Assembly (NCBI GenBank): GCA_050952935.1
Contig: JBMNLS010000002.1
Span: 806,001 to 870,000, forward strand
Length of the DNA stretch: 64,000 nucleotides
From: UBA6115 sp050952935
GTDB taxonomy: Bacteria > Bacillota > Clostridia > Christensenellales > Aristaeellaceae
Direction: 5' to 3'
Part shown: piece by piece, positions 40,229-49,095 of the stretch
Layout of the letters: each line of letters starts with the position of its first letter
Position numbering within the stretch: position 1 is the first letter of the stretch
Translations under genes and position numbers: made by a program
The notes under the pieces: generated by a model
Seen by the model: the letters and a program-made list of their open reading frames with translations, nothing else
Database searches by the model: none
What the model was told of the DNA's origin: nothing

Positions 40229-42410
40229 TCCTGATCATCGCGGAAAAACCCAGCGTGGCCAGAGACATTGCCAGGGTGCTGGGCTGCAGAGAGAGGGGAC
40301 AGGGCTATCTGGCCTCAAAGGAACATATCGTGACTTGGGCGCTGGGACACCTGGTGACCTTGTGTGAGCCCGATGAGATCGACCCCGCCTATAAGAAATG
40401 GCGGATGGAGGACTTGCCGATTCTTCCGGAGACGCTGCCCACCAAAGTCATCCCCAAAACCCGGGCACAGTACAACATTGTCAAAGGCTTGATGCAAAAG
40501 CCTGAGGTTGACCGCATCATTTGCGCCACGGATGCAGGGCGGGAGGGTGAGCTTATTTTCCGTCTGATTTATGAAAAGGTGGGTAGCAACAAACCTTTTG
40601 ACCGGCTGTGGATCAGCTCCCTTACCGATGTGGCGATCAAAGAAGGCTTTGATCAGTTGAAGCCTGGACATGCGTATGACGGGCTGTATCAAAGCGCCCT
40701 GTGCCGTTCCCAGGCGGATTGGCTGGTGGGGATGAATGCCAGCCGGGCTTTTACCCTGCGCTATGATGCGCTCTTATCCGTTGGCCGCGTGCAAACGCCT
40801 ACCCTGGCGCTTTTGGTAAAGCGAGCCAGAGAGATCCGTGCTTTTGTGCCGGAGAAGTTTTTCACTGTCACGGCTGATTTTGGGGATTATCAGGGGAAAT
40901 GGTTTGATCCCAAAAATCAGGATGACAAGCTGAATCACCGCCTCCCTGACCGGGAAAAAGCGGAGGCTGTGGTGAAGGCGGTGGCTAAACAGCCTGCCAG
41001 GGTGGCTGATGTTACCGCCACGCCCAAACGGGAAGCGGCGCCGCAGCTGTTTGACCTTACCAGCCTTCAGCGCGATGCCAACCGCAAGCTGGGCTTTACC
41101 GCCGCAAAGACGCTGAAAACAGCCCAGGCTCTGTATGAAACCCATAAATGCATCACCTATCCCCGCACCGACAGCCGTTACCTGTCCACAGACATGATTC
41201 CCAAGGTGGCCAAAACCCTGGCAGCCCTGGGTGAGCCATATAAGACGCCTGGCGGATGGCATCCCCAAGAAAGAAGGAAAACTGCCCTTTTCCAGGCGCA
41301 TGTATGACAACGAGAAGCTCAGCGACCATCACGCCATCCTGCCCACCGACAAGGCGCCAGCCCTTGACAGGCTCACCAAGGATGAAGCGGCTCTTTATGA
41401 CTTGGTGGCCAGTCGGCTTATATCCGCGTTTTACTCCCGCTTTTGAATATGATCAAATTCGTGTGGTGACGGAGGCAGGTGGCCACAGCTTCAAATCCAC
41501 CGGCAGGGTGATAAAGGCGCTTGGCTGGCGGCAGGTGGAGGGCATACCCAAGGGCGATGAAGAAGCCCAGCTGCCAGCCCTTCAGCCGGGTGACGCCCGA
41601 CAAGTAAAATCTGCAAAGATAAAGCAAGAAGCCACCAGACCGCCGGCGCCTCACACGGATGCCAGCCTGCTGTATCAGATGGAAAACCCGGGCGCTTTGG
41701 TGGATGATGAATCCCTGCAGGAAACCCTGAAGAAAAGCGGCCTGGGCACCCCGGCCACCCGCGCTGCCATCATTGAACGGCTGATCACCGTGGGCTATGC
41801 TGCCAGGCGCGGCAAGGCCATCGAAGCCACCGAGAAGGGGGAGAAGCTGGTTGAGGTGGTGCCCGAGGAGATCGCCTCTGCTGAGATGACCGCCCGCTGG
41901 GAACAGGCGCTGGAAGAAATCGCGGCCAAAGAGCGGGACCCTGAACGCTTTATGGCCGGCATCAGGCGTTTGGCCGCCTTTCTGGTAGAATCTGCCCGGA
42001 AAGAGGCAAAACCGGTGACTTTTGACAAGGAAGTGCGGGGAAAGGGAGGCAAAATCCGTAAAACCCCAGCTGCCAAAACACTTGAAGGGCTGAACTGTCC
42101 CTTGTGTGGCCAGCCTGTTCAGGAAAACAGCAAAGCCTTCGGCTGTTCAAACTGGAAGGCCGGCTGCCGCTTTACCCTGTGGAAAAACGCGCTCATCCGA
42201 GCGAAAGGCCCTTTGCTTAATCAGCGCATAGTAAAAACACTGTTGACAGAGAGCAGCGTTCAGGGCACCACTGGCCTTATCCGTTTGGCGGATGGTAAAC
42301 TACATTATTATCCTGCCGGGTATGAGCGGCCTGCTGTTAGCATCCCAATAGCATATGAGGCGAAAACCAAGGAGAAGCCAGCCGCAGGCAAGCGTCAAAA
42401 AGGCGATTAA
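40225..42410 (+). pseudogene. topB: DNA topoisomerase III, interrupted by two frameshifts
   Basis: Type IA topoisomerase. The N-terminal TOPRIM domain (MILIIAEKPSVARDIARVLG, TDAGREGELIF), the active-site tyrosine region (CITYPRTDSRYLS) and a C-terminal zinc-ribbon-like region (CPLCGQPVQENSKAFGCSNW) are all present, but in three reading frames. An extra base near 41248 and another near 41435 (within TTACTCCCGC) each move the frame by one; removing both gives about 727 aa, the normal length, with KTLADGIPKKEGKLPF and FYPAFEYDQIRV joined. Real inactivation or sequence errors. Overlaps the methyltransferase gene upstream. Confidence 0.88.
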
Positions 42411-42482
42411 TCTTTGCGTTTATGTTCTTTTGCATAGCCAAGCAGACTTGAGGGCCTTGATACTTTTTTGGTGTGCGATCCC

Positions 42483-42511
42483 TTGACATTCCATCGTTTC
42501 TGTGCTAACTT
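42483..42511 (+). promoter_or_regulatory. Promoter of the tRNA-Leu gene
   Basis: Perfect TTGACA (42483-42488), 17-base spacer, TAACTT (42506-42511) with an extended TGn, 15 bases before the tRNA. Confidence 0.65.
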
Positions 42512-42526
42512 ATCCCTTGCGGCTGC

Positions 42527-42613
42527 GCGGTCATGGCGGAATTGGCAGACGCGCTAGATTCAGGTTCTAGTGAGCTCACGCTCATGGAGGTTCAAGTCCT
42601 CTTGACCGCACCA
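42527..42613 (+). tRNA. tRNA-Leu (anticodon CAG), CCA encoded
   Basis: Acceptor arms GCGGTCA and TGACCGC pair; the anticodon arm CTAGA-TTCAGGT-TCTAG places CAG at 42561-42563; a long variable arm (GAGCTCACGCTC) marks a class II tRNA; the T-arm is GAGG-TTCAAGT-CCTC; the discriminator A is followed by genomic CCA (42611-42613). Confidence 0.97.
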
Positions 42614-42616
42614 GCA

Positions 42617-42641
42617 AAGCCCCCTGGCAATCAGGGGGCTT
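42617..42641. terminator. Terminator after tRNA-Leu
   Basis: Perfect 10-bp stem AAGCCCCCTG / CAGGGGGCTT with a five-base loop, starting three bases after the CCA; also faces the 3' end of the minus-strand mgl operon. Confidence 0.8.
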
Positions 42642-42666
42642 AAACTATGGTTTTTATAGACTTTGT

Positions 42667-42849
42667 TTAGCGTCCGGCTGTTATGAGTGCAATTAGTAGA
42701 ATGATTACCAGGGCTGCCACCAGGCCGATGATGATCCTGTCCATGGTGCGCACGGAGACTTTGATCCTGCCATAGAAGCGGTCGCGCCAGGTGGGGCGTG
42801 GAGCTTCCGGCTCAAACAGGCTGGTGTCGGTCAGGTCATTGCGCTTCAT
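42667..42849 (-). CDS. Small single-pass membrane protein, unknown
   Basis: A 60-aa protein: a charged N-terminal half (MKRNDLTDTSLFEPEAPRPT, then WRDRFYGRIKVSVRTMD) and one C-terminal membrane helix (IIIGLVAALVIILLIALITA). It starts four bases after the mgl-type permease stop and is the last gene before the terminator, so it belongs to that transcript. No family recognised. It could assist the importer or be unrelated; its small size and position make it a plausible true gene. Confidence 0.6.
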   Translation of the reverse strand: MKRNDLTDTSLFEPEAPRPTWRDRFYGRIKVSVRTMDRIIIGLVAALVIILLIALITAGR

Positions 42850-42853
42850 GCCA

Positions 42854-43885
42854 TTACTTTTTCACAATGTACTTGCGCACGTCAATCGCCACAGCCAGCA
42901 CGATGATCAGGCCGCGGATGATAAACTGGTAATAGGGATTAACGCCGATAAAGTTGAGGGAGAAGTTGATGGCCTGCAGGATGATAGCGCCAATTACCAC
43001 GCCCTGAATGGTGCCTACCCCGCCTGAGAACGATACACCGCCGATGACACAGGCGGAAATCGCATCTGTTTCATAGTTGATGCCGGTGTTGGCGCCGACT
43101 GACTGGATGCGCGCGGCTTCCAGGAAAGCGGCGATGCCGTAGAGGATGCCAGCGATCATATAGACGAGCATGATGGTGCGCGCCACATTCACGCCGGACA
43201 CACGGGCGGCTTCCTCATTGCCGCCAACGGCAAACATGTTTTTGCCCAGCCTTGTTTTGTTCCAAACCACCCACATGATGGCGGCAAGGCCCAGGAAATA
43301 AAGCACCACCAGCGGGATTTTGACCGTTCCCAATACCAGGTCGCCCGCCGCCGTATCTTTGAAGGTTTGGTTGAAGGTGGACAAGGCCTGGGCAGTGCCG
43401 GAGGGCTGTGCCTCAATAAAAAGACAGTTCATGCCATAGGCGATCAGCTGTGTGCCCAGGGTGATGATAAAGGCATGCATCTTCAGCTTGGAGACGCCAA
43501 AGCCATTAAACAGTGAAAAGGCAACAGCCACCGCGATGGCCGCCAGCAGCGGCACAATCAAGGGCAGATCCTGGGTCATGCCGGGGAAATAGCGGGATTT
43601 ATAGGTGACCGACTGCACCAGGGCGGCGGTTACAGCGGCTGAAAACCCCATAACCCTGCCGATGGAAAGGTCGGTGCCCGCCAGCACAATAAGGCCGGCA
43701 CAGCCTAGGGCCAGAATACCTTTGGTGGAGGCCTGCTTTAAAATGTTGAGAATATTGTTGAAGGCCAGAAAGTTTGGCCGGATGATGCTGACCACAATAA
43801 GAATCGCCAGCAGGATGATGTACATGGCGTACTGGAGCAGAAAGTCCACCGTTTTTTGTTTGTTGAATTTCGTCGTGCTTTGCAT
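42854..43885 (-). CDS. Sugar ABC transporter permease, MglC/RbsC-type
   Basis: Membrane subunit of a CUT2 sugar importer. The ~343-aa protein has about ten membrane helices and the BPD_transp_2 features TDLSIGRVMGFSAAVTA, AFIITLGTQLIAYG, GGNEEAARVSGVN (the coupling loop) and ACVIGGVSFSGGVGTIQGV. The start at 43885 (MQSTTKFNKQKT) is chosen because it clears the upstream gene and follows AAGGA; longer starts overlap mglA. It follows the ATPase gene by 19 bases. Confidence 0.9.
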   Translation of the reverse strand: MQSTTKFNKQKTVDFLLQYAMYIILLAILIVVSIIRPNFLAFNNILNILKQASTKGILALGCAGLIVLAGTDLSIGRVMGFSAAVTAALVQSVTYKSRYFPGMTQDLPLIVPLLAAIAVAVAFSLFNGFGVSKLKMHAFIITLGTQLIAYGMNCLFIEAQPSGTAQALSTFNQTFKDTAAGDLVLGTVKIPLVVLYFLGLAAIMWVVWNKTRLGKNMFAVGGNEEAARVSGVNVARTIMLVYMIAGILYGIAAFLEAARIQSVGANTGINYETDAISACVIGGVSFSGGVGTIQGVVIGAIILQAINFSLNFIGVNPYYQFIIRGLIIVLAVAIDVRKYIVKK

Positions 43886-43904
43886 TTCCTTCGCCGACCT
43901 CTTT

Positions 43905-45422
43905 CTATACATACTTCGCGGCAAGCGTCAGGATCGTCTCCTGCTCGCCGGGTACATTGTCAAAATCTTTGCCGCGCTCTACAATGCCGGCCATCCTGCC
44001 ATTGGACATGACCAGAATACGGTCACAGATGCCGATGAGTTCAGGCATTTCGCTGGAAACCATGATAACGCTTTTGCCTTCCTGGGCCAGCTTTAAAATC
44101 AGGTTATATATTTCAAATTTAGCGCCTACATCAATGCCGCGGGTGGGCTCATCCAGCAGCAGCACCTCAGGCGCGGTCAGCAGCCAGCGGCCGATGATGA
44201 CCTTCTGCTGATTGCCGCCTGACAGGGTGCGAATCAGGGTGCGCTTGCTGGGGGTTTTGACATTGATGGAATCCACCACCCAGTCCGTATCGGTGTTCAT
44301 TTTTTTGCCATCCAGCAGCAATTTGCCGTAGTTGCGGATGTTGGCGATGACAGAATTAAAGGTGATGTTCATCTGAGGGAAGATGCCGGTGGCGCGGCGT
44401 TCCTCTGTGAGCAGTGAAAAACCGTTCTTGGTGGCTTTGTCAGGGGTGCTGTTGTCAATTATTTTACCATGCAGGATGATCTCCCCGCTTTCCCGGGCAT
44501 AATAGCCAAACAGGGTGTTGAGAAGCTCCGTCCGCCTTGAGCCAACAAGACCAGAGATTCCAAGCACTTCGCCCTTCCTTAAGGAAAAAGACACATCCTG
44601 GAAGGTGGGCTGATATTTGCCGCTGAGGTTTTTAACTTCCAGCGCAACATCTCCGGGCACATTATGCTTTTCAGGGAAGCGCTGTTTCATATCACGGTTG
44701 ACCATCAGGCGGATGATTTCTTCCGTGGTAAGGGAAGCGGCATCTCGGGTGGCGATCCATGCGCCGTCACGCATGACCGTCACTTCATCCGAAATGCGGA
44801 GAATTTCATCAATTTTATGGGAAATATAGATGACGCCGACACCGCGCTGGGTCAGATGCTCAATGATATCAAAGAGGTGCACCACTTCAACTTCTGTCAG
44901 AGAGGAGGTGGGCTCATCCAATACAATCACCTTGGCATCAAAGGACACCGCTTTGGCAATTTCGATCATTTGGCGCTTAGAGACGGAAAGATCCCCGATG
45001 ATGGCCCTGGGATCAACGTCCATTTTTAGGTCTTCAAAGATCTTTTTGGTTTGTTCATACATTTTTTTGCTATCAACAAACCCGTTGCGGGTTGGAAAGC
45101 GCCCCAGCCAGACATTCTCCATCACATTGCGGCGCAATACCTGGTTAAGCTCCTGATGCACCATGGCAACGCCATTGTCCAGGGCATGGCGGGGATTGGT
45201 AAAGTTGACGGGTTTCTCCTCCATCAGAATGGTGCCGCTGTCCTTATTGTAAATGCCAAAGAGGCATTTCATTAAGGTAGATTTGCCGGCGCCATTTTCC
45301 CCCATCAGGGAGTGAACAGTACCGGCCCGCAGGCAAAGCATGGCCTTGTTCAAGGCTTGCACACCCGGGAAACTCTTGTCAATATCCCGCAATTCAAGCA
45401 GATATGGTTGTTTTTTTTCCAT
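43905..45422 (-). CDS. Sugar ABC transporter ATP-binding protein, MglA-type (tandem)
   Basis: A 505-aa double-cassette ATPase of the CUT2 class. The first half has Walker A GENGAGKST, signature LSVSKRQMIEIAK (a modified LSGG) and Walker B VIVLDEPTSSL; the second half has a degenerate Walker A (GLVGSRRTELL), signature LSGGNQQKVIIGRWL and LLLDEPTRGIDVGAK. Such asymmetry is normal in MglA/RbsA. It follows mglB after a hairpin that may lower expression relative to the binding protein. Confidence 0.94.
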   Translation of the reverse strand: MEKKQPYLLELRDIDKSFPGVQALNKAMLCLRAGTVHSLMGENGAGKSTLMKCLFGIYNKDSGTILMEEKPVNFTNPRHALDNGVAMVHQELNQVLRRNVMENVWLGRFPTRNGFVDSKKMYEQTKKIFEDLKMDVDPRAIIGDLSVSKRQMIEIAKAVSFDAKVIVLDEPTSSLTEVEVVHLFDIIEHLTQRGVGVIYISHKIDEILRISDEVTVMRDGAWIATRDAASLTTEEIIRLMVNRDMKQRFPEKHNVPGDVALEVKNLSGKYQPTFQDVSFSLRKGEVLGISGLVGSRRTELLNTLFGYYARESGEIILHGKIIDNSTPDKATKNGFSLLTEERRATGIFPQMNITFNSVIANIRNYGKLLLDGKKMNTDTDWVVDSINVKTPSKRTLIRTLSGGNQQKVIIGRWLLTAPEVLLLDEPTRGIDVGAKFEIYNLILKLAQEGKSVIMVSSEMPELIGICDRILVMSNGRMAGIVERGKDFDNVPGEQETILTLAAKYV

Positions 45423-45443
45423 GTGTCCCCCAGTTTAAAAAGA

Positions 45444-45472
45444 GAAGGCTGGCGCACAAAACGCCAGCCTTC
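45444..45472 (-). terminator. Intercistronic hairpin/attenuator between mglB- and mglA-like genes
   Basis: Perfect 11-bp stem (GAAGGCTGGCG / CGCCAGCCTTC), 7-base loop, followed on the minus strand by a T-rich run (TCTCTTTTTAAA). Position after the binding-protein gene fits partial termination or 3' protection. Confidence 0.75.
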
Positions 45473-45482
45473 GTAGATGATG

Positions 45483-46529
45483 TTACTTCACTTCGGTGAT
45501 CTTGGCGTAGGGGATGCGGATGCAGTGGAAGGGATCTTCGGTGTAGGTGTACTCAGTCCCATCCAGCCATTCGCGGCCTAAAGCGCCGTTGATGGCAATG
45601 CGGATGTTGGCTTTGCCCATGGCGTCGCCATCCTGCTGCACTGTGGCGGTCATGCCGCCTTCCTTGATGGACTCAAGGGCGGAGTCAACGGCGTCAACGC
45701 CAATCACCACCACGCTGGGATCGCCTTCTTTGCCGGTGTTCCAGCCGTAGTTGTTCAGCGCCGCCACAGCGCCCAACGCCATCATGTCGTTGTTGGCGAA
45801 AATCACTTCGATCTTGCCATCGGGATTGGCGGCCCACACGGCGTTGATGGCGTCCTGCGCCTGGGCCTGATCCCAGTTGCAAACAAGGGTTTCACCGATC
45901 TGCTCCAGCTTCAGCCCATTGGCTTCAGCAGTCTCCACGGAGTACTTGGAGCGGGCAATGGCTTCATCGTTCTGGGGTTCGCCCATGAGCATCACATACT
46001 GCAGCACACCATCGCCATTCAGATCAATACCGGGGTTCTGCTTGTAAAGGTCGGCCAGGATTTCGCCCTGCATGTCGCCGGCCTGGCGGGCCAGGGTGCC
46101 GATGAAGATGGTGCCGGTGTCCACCAGAACGCTCTGGGTGGTATCTTCAGAAGGCTGCTTGTTGTAGAACAGGAAGGGGATGTCAGCAGCTTTGAACATG
46201 TCCACCAGGACCTGGCCGTTTGTGACTTCCGCCAGGTTGATGATGACAAAATCCGGTTTTTCACTGGTGAGGATGGTAGCAGTTTCAATCTGCTTGGCCA
46301 TGTCATCAGCGGCGTCATACATCTGGAAATTGATTTCGATACCCAGTTCCTCCGCATAGTGCTTGACCCATTTATCCATGGCCACGCGCACCGTGGAGCC
46401 ATAGGTGTCGTCATACTTCCAGATCAGGGCGCGCATGTCCAGCTTTTCAGGCAGGGCAGCTTCGGCCAGGGCGGAAGTGATGCCAAAGAGCATCATCATA
46501 ATCAGGGCAAGGGATAGAAGTTTTTTCAT
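45483..46529 (-). CDS. Galactose/methylgalactoside-type sugar-binding protein
   Basis: Extracellular receptor of the CUT2 importer. The 348-aa protein has a signal peptide (MKKLLSLALIMMMLFGITSA, then LAEA) and the periplasmic-binding type I fold, with the calcium-loop segment DLNGDGVLQYVML shared with MglB of enteric bacteria. No lipobox cysteine is present, which is unusual for a Gram-positive binding protein; it may be held differently. Specificity unknown. It has its own promoter inside the regulon. Confidence 0.88.
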   Translation of the reverse strand: MKKLLSLALIMMMLFGITSALAEAALPEKLDMRALIWKYDDTYGSTVRVAMDKWVKHYAEELGIEINFQMYDAADDMAKQIETATILTSEKPDFVIINLAEVTNGQVLVDMFKAADIPFLFYNKQPSEDTTQSVLVDTGTIFIGTLARQAGDMQGEILADLYKQNPGIDLNGDGVLQYVMLMGEPQNDEAIARSKYSVETAEANGLKLEQIGETLVCNWDQAQAQDAINAVWAANPDGKIEVIFANNDMMALGAVAALNNYGWNTGKEGDPSVVVIGVDAVDSALESIKEGGMTATVQQDGDAMGKANIRIAINGALGREWLDGTEYTYTEDPFHCIRIPYAKITEVK

Positions 46530-46625
46530 GGTATAGGGATTCCTCCTTAGGTAAAATTATTTCATCGGCCTTTTCTGGCCGCATGATTCAGTAGGAAAAA
46601 CAACTTAGTTTTACTTTCATGTAGG

Positions 46626-46654
46626 ATGATACAACACAAAACGCTATTCGTCAA
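46626..46654 (-). promoter_or_regulatory. Internal promoter of the mglBAC-like genes
   Basis: Minus strand TTGACG (46649-46654), 17-base spacer, TATCAT (46626-46631), 97 bases before the ATG; the leader holds a small CGGCC/GGCCG hairpin (46566-46581). Confidence 0.65.
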
Positions 46655-46676
46655 TGAATACTGCAGATCAAAGCGA

Positions 46677-47582
46677 TTAAGATCTTAGTGTTTTGGCGCT
46701 ACCACTCATGCCCAGAAAATCACTGATTAATTCCCGGGTGCGCCGATAAACCGCGTCCTGGGCTTGGATGATGCTATCAGTTTCAGCCATTGTCCGTTCA
46801 TAAGGCTGGCGGATTTCAGTGCCTACATTGATCTTTGTGATGCCGGCTTTAATGCCCTGGCCGATGTACTGCTGTTCTATTCCAGATCCACCATGAAGAA
46901 CCAAAGGTATGTTCAATGCGTCACGAAGCGCCTGGATGTGCACTATATCCAGCTTGGCGGCGGGCTTCTTTTTATCCAGCATCCCTTCGGCGATGGCGCC
47001 GTGCACGCTGCCAACCGCAACGCTCAGCCAGTCACATCCGCTCTCCCGCACAAAGCGCTTGGCTTCCTCCAGGTCGGTGAAACCCATTTTGTTGCGGAAT
47101 ATCTCCTCATAGGGGATGGCCTGCTGGCTGGTTTCATGGCCCATGACAGCGCCCAGCTCCGCCTCAATGGGAAGCCCTGCGCTGTGAGCCAGCTCCGCTG
47201 CCTTGGCGGTGGCTTCGATGTTTCCTTCAAGGGACAGGCGGGAGGCATCCACCATCAAAGACTGATAACCGGCGGCAACGGCCCGGCTGAGGATGGCAAG
47301 GTAATCCACCTCCAAGTGATCCTCGTCAATCACCGGCACATGATCAAGATGGAGCAGGGTGTGCCCGGGCTTGGCATATTTAGCGTATTCGCGGGCCACC
47401 GCTTCAAGGCTTTCGGACTTAAATTTTTCCCATTCCAGGCGTGCCACCTGGATCATGGCCACAGCATTTTCATCTGCGATGGCCTGGGCCACCGGGTCTA
47501 CCATGGGAAGATGGGGCATGTTGAAGGCGGGGATGACCAGGGATTTTTCAAAGGCACGTTGCATGATTTCCTTGGTGTTCAC
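46677..47582 (-). CDS. Class II (zinc) ketose-phosphate aldolase
   Basis: A 301-aa FbaA/GatY/KbaY-type aldolase cleaving a ketose phosphate to DHAP and an aldehyde. The zinc-binding HLDHVPVI, EAELGAVMGHE, VGSVHGAIAEGM and LVLHGGSGI segments and the phosphate loop KINVGTEIR are present. The start is GTG at 47582 in a GTGA overlap with the kinase stop, with AAAGGAAAC upstream. As the third enzyme of isomerase-kinase-aldolase, it should act on the product of the kinase. Exact sugar unknown. Confidence 0.85.
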   Translation of the reverse strand: MNTKEIMQRAFEKSLVIPAFNMPHLPMVDPVAQAIADENAVAMIQVARLEWEKFKSESLEAVAREYAKYAKPGHTLLHLDHVPVIDEDHLEVDYLAILSRAVAAGYQSLMVDASRLSLEGNIEATAKAAELAHSAGLPIEAELGAVMGHETSQQAIPYEEIFRNKMGFTDLEEAKRFVRESGCDWLSVAVGSVHGAIAEGMLDKKKPAAKLDIVHIQALRDALNIPLVLHGGSGIEQQYIGQGIKAGITKINVGTEIRQPYERTMAETDSIIQAQDAVYRRTRELISDFLGMSGSAKTLRS

Positions 47583-49084
47583 GGTTTGTTTCCTTTCAAT
47601 GTTTCTTCCTGCATGATGAAATCGCGGAAGCGTTTGTAGCGTTGCGTTTTCTTGGCATAGTGAGCTGCTTTTGTGGCGTCCGGGCAAACAGGCTCGCCCA
47701 GGCGGACAAAGCGCTTGGCCAAGCTGGTGTGGCTTTTTTCACCGGTGACCGCCGCAAATCCCAGGATAGCGCTGCCCAGAGCCCCCGTTTCTTCCGTTAG
47801 CACGGGAATAACTTCCCGGTTCCAGATATCTGCCTTGATGGACAGCCACAGCCGGGAGCGGGCGCCGCCGCCGCAGGCAAAAAGCCGCTTGGGGCGGATA
47901 TCAAAACGCGCCAACTGTTCCAGGTTGATGGCCATTTCAAAGGTGAGCCCTTCCAGTATGGCCCGGTACATGGCCGGGATGTCAGTCTGTGTGGACAGCC
48001 CATAAAACATCCCCCTGGCCTGGGGCAAAACATCCGGCGTACCGCCCATGCCCTGCAGAAAAGGCAACACCAAAAGGTCACCTGGTTCTGTAGGGGCAAG
48101 GCGATTAAGCAAGTCATAGATACTTAGGTTTTCAGCCTTCGCCTGGCTTGTTAGGTGGCTGACCAACGTGTCTCTAAACCAGCGGATCACCATACCGCCT
48201 GAGATGTTGAAGGCATAGGTGACATAACCTAAATCATCCAGATAGGGGACGCAGGCGTAGTTGCTGCGCTGAAAATCAAAGCCATCGGGGATGTGGGGGA
48301 AAAGGGGAGCGATGCTTTCGGTGGTGCCGGAAACATCGGCGGCATCTCCCGTTTCCGCCACGCCGCAGGCCAGCGCGTTGACCACCTGGTCGTGAGCGCC
48401 GATGACAATGGAAACATCATGATGAAGCCCCAGCTGCTTTGCGAGGTCAGGTTTCAGTTTTCCGGCAATGGTGCCAGCGGGCACCACCGCGGGCATTTGA
48501 TCACGCCTGAAGCCTGAAGCTTGCAGGAGTTCGTCTGACCAGTCGAGGCGGTTCACGTCATACAGCAGTGTACGGCAGGCTAGGGATACATCCAGCACCG
48601 TTTCCCCGCAGAGGCAATAGCACAGATAGCTTGAAATAAGCAGGTATTTCCACACAGGGCGGGGGGCAGCGACGCGGGTATAGAGCATTTTTGACAGCGA
48701 ATAGAACGCGTCCGGCAAGGTGCGGGTAATGCGCATGAAGGTTTCAGCGCCTACTTGCTGAACCAGCGCGTCAAACTCCCGGCTTTGTGTCGCCGCGAAG
48801 TACATGATGATATCGCTGAGGGGATTTCCTTTTTCGTCAATGGGTACAAAGGATTCTCCAAAAGAAGACACGGTGATGCAGGCCACTTTGGATGCGTCAG
48901 GCAAGGCCTTCACACATTGCGCGATGACCTGCAGCACTGCGTCTGACAGAACAATGGGATCCAGGTTCGTTTTCCCGGCAGGGTTCGGGTATTCGGTGTA
49001 GCTGAGGGCGGCCTGGCTGCCGTCCTCCCGGAAGGCCACGCATTTGGCGCCCGTTCCACCGATGTCAACGCCCAGGCTGATCAT
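47579..49084 (-). CDS. FGGY-family carbohydrate kinase
   Basis: A 501-aa sugar kinase of the xylulokinase/ribulokinase/fuculokinase fold. The N-terminal phosphate loop is SLGVDIGGTGAKCVAF; further family segments are SFGESFVPID, IVIGAHDQVVNALACG, SGTTES and ACGGGARSRLWLSIKADI (adenosine site). Phosphorylated sugar position cannot be told. It follows the isomerase after 11 bases and overlaps the aldolase, so all three are stoichiometrically linked. Confidence 0.9.
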   Translation of the reverse strand: MISLGVDIGGTGAKCVAFREDGSQAALSYTEYPNPAGKTNLDPIVLSDAVLQVIAQCVKALPDASKVACITVSSFGESFVPIDEKGNPLSDIIMYFAATQSREFDALVQQVGAETFMRITRTLPDAFYSLSKMLYTRVAAPRPVWKYLLISSYLCYCLCGETVLDVSLACRTLLYDVNRLDWSDELLQASGFRRDQMPAVVPAGTIAGKLKPDLAKQLGLHHDVSIVIGAHDQVVNALACGVAETGDAADVSGTTESIAPLFPHIPDGFDFQRSNYACVPYLDDLGYVTYAFNISGGMVIRWFRDTLVSHLTSQAKAENLSIYDLLNRLAPTEPGDLLVLPFLQGMGGTPDVLPQARGMFYGLSTQTDIPAMYRAILEGLTFEMAINLEQLARFDIRPKRLFACGGGARSRLWLSIKADIWNREVIPVLTEETGALGSAILGFAAVTGEKSHTSLAKRFVRLGEPVCPDATKAAHYAKKTQRYKRFRDFIMQEETLKGNKP

Positions 49085-49095
49085 GTGACTGCTCC

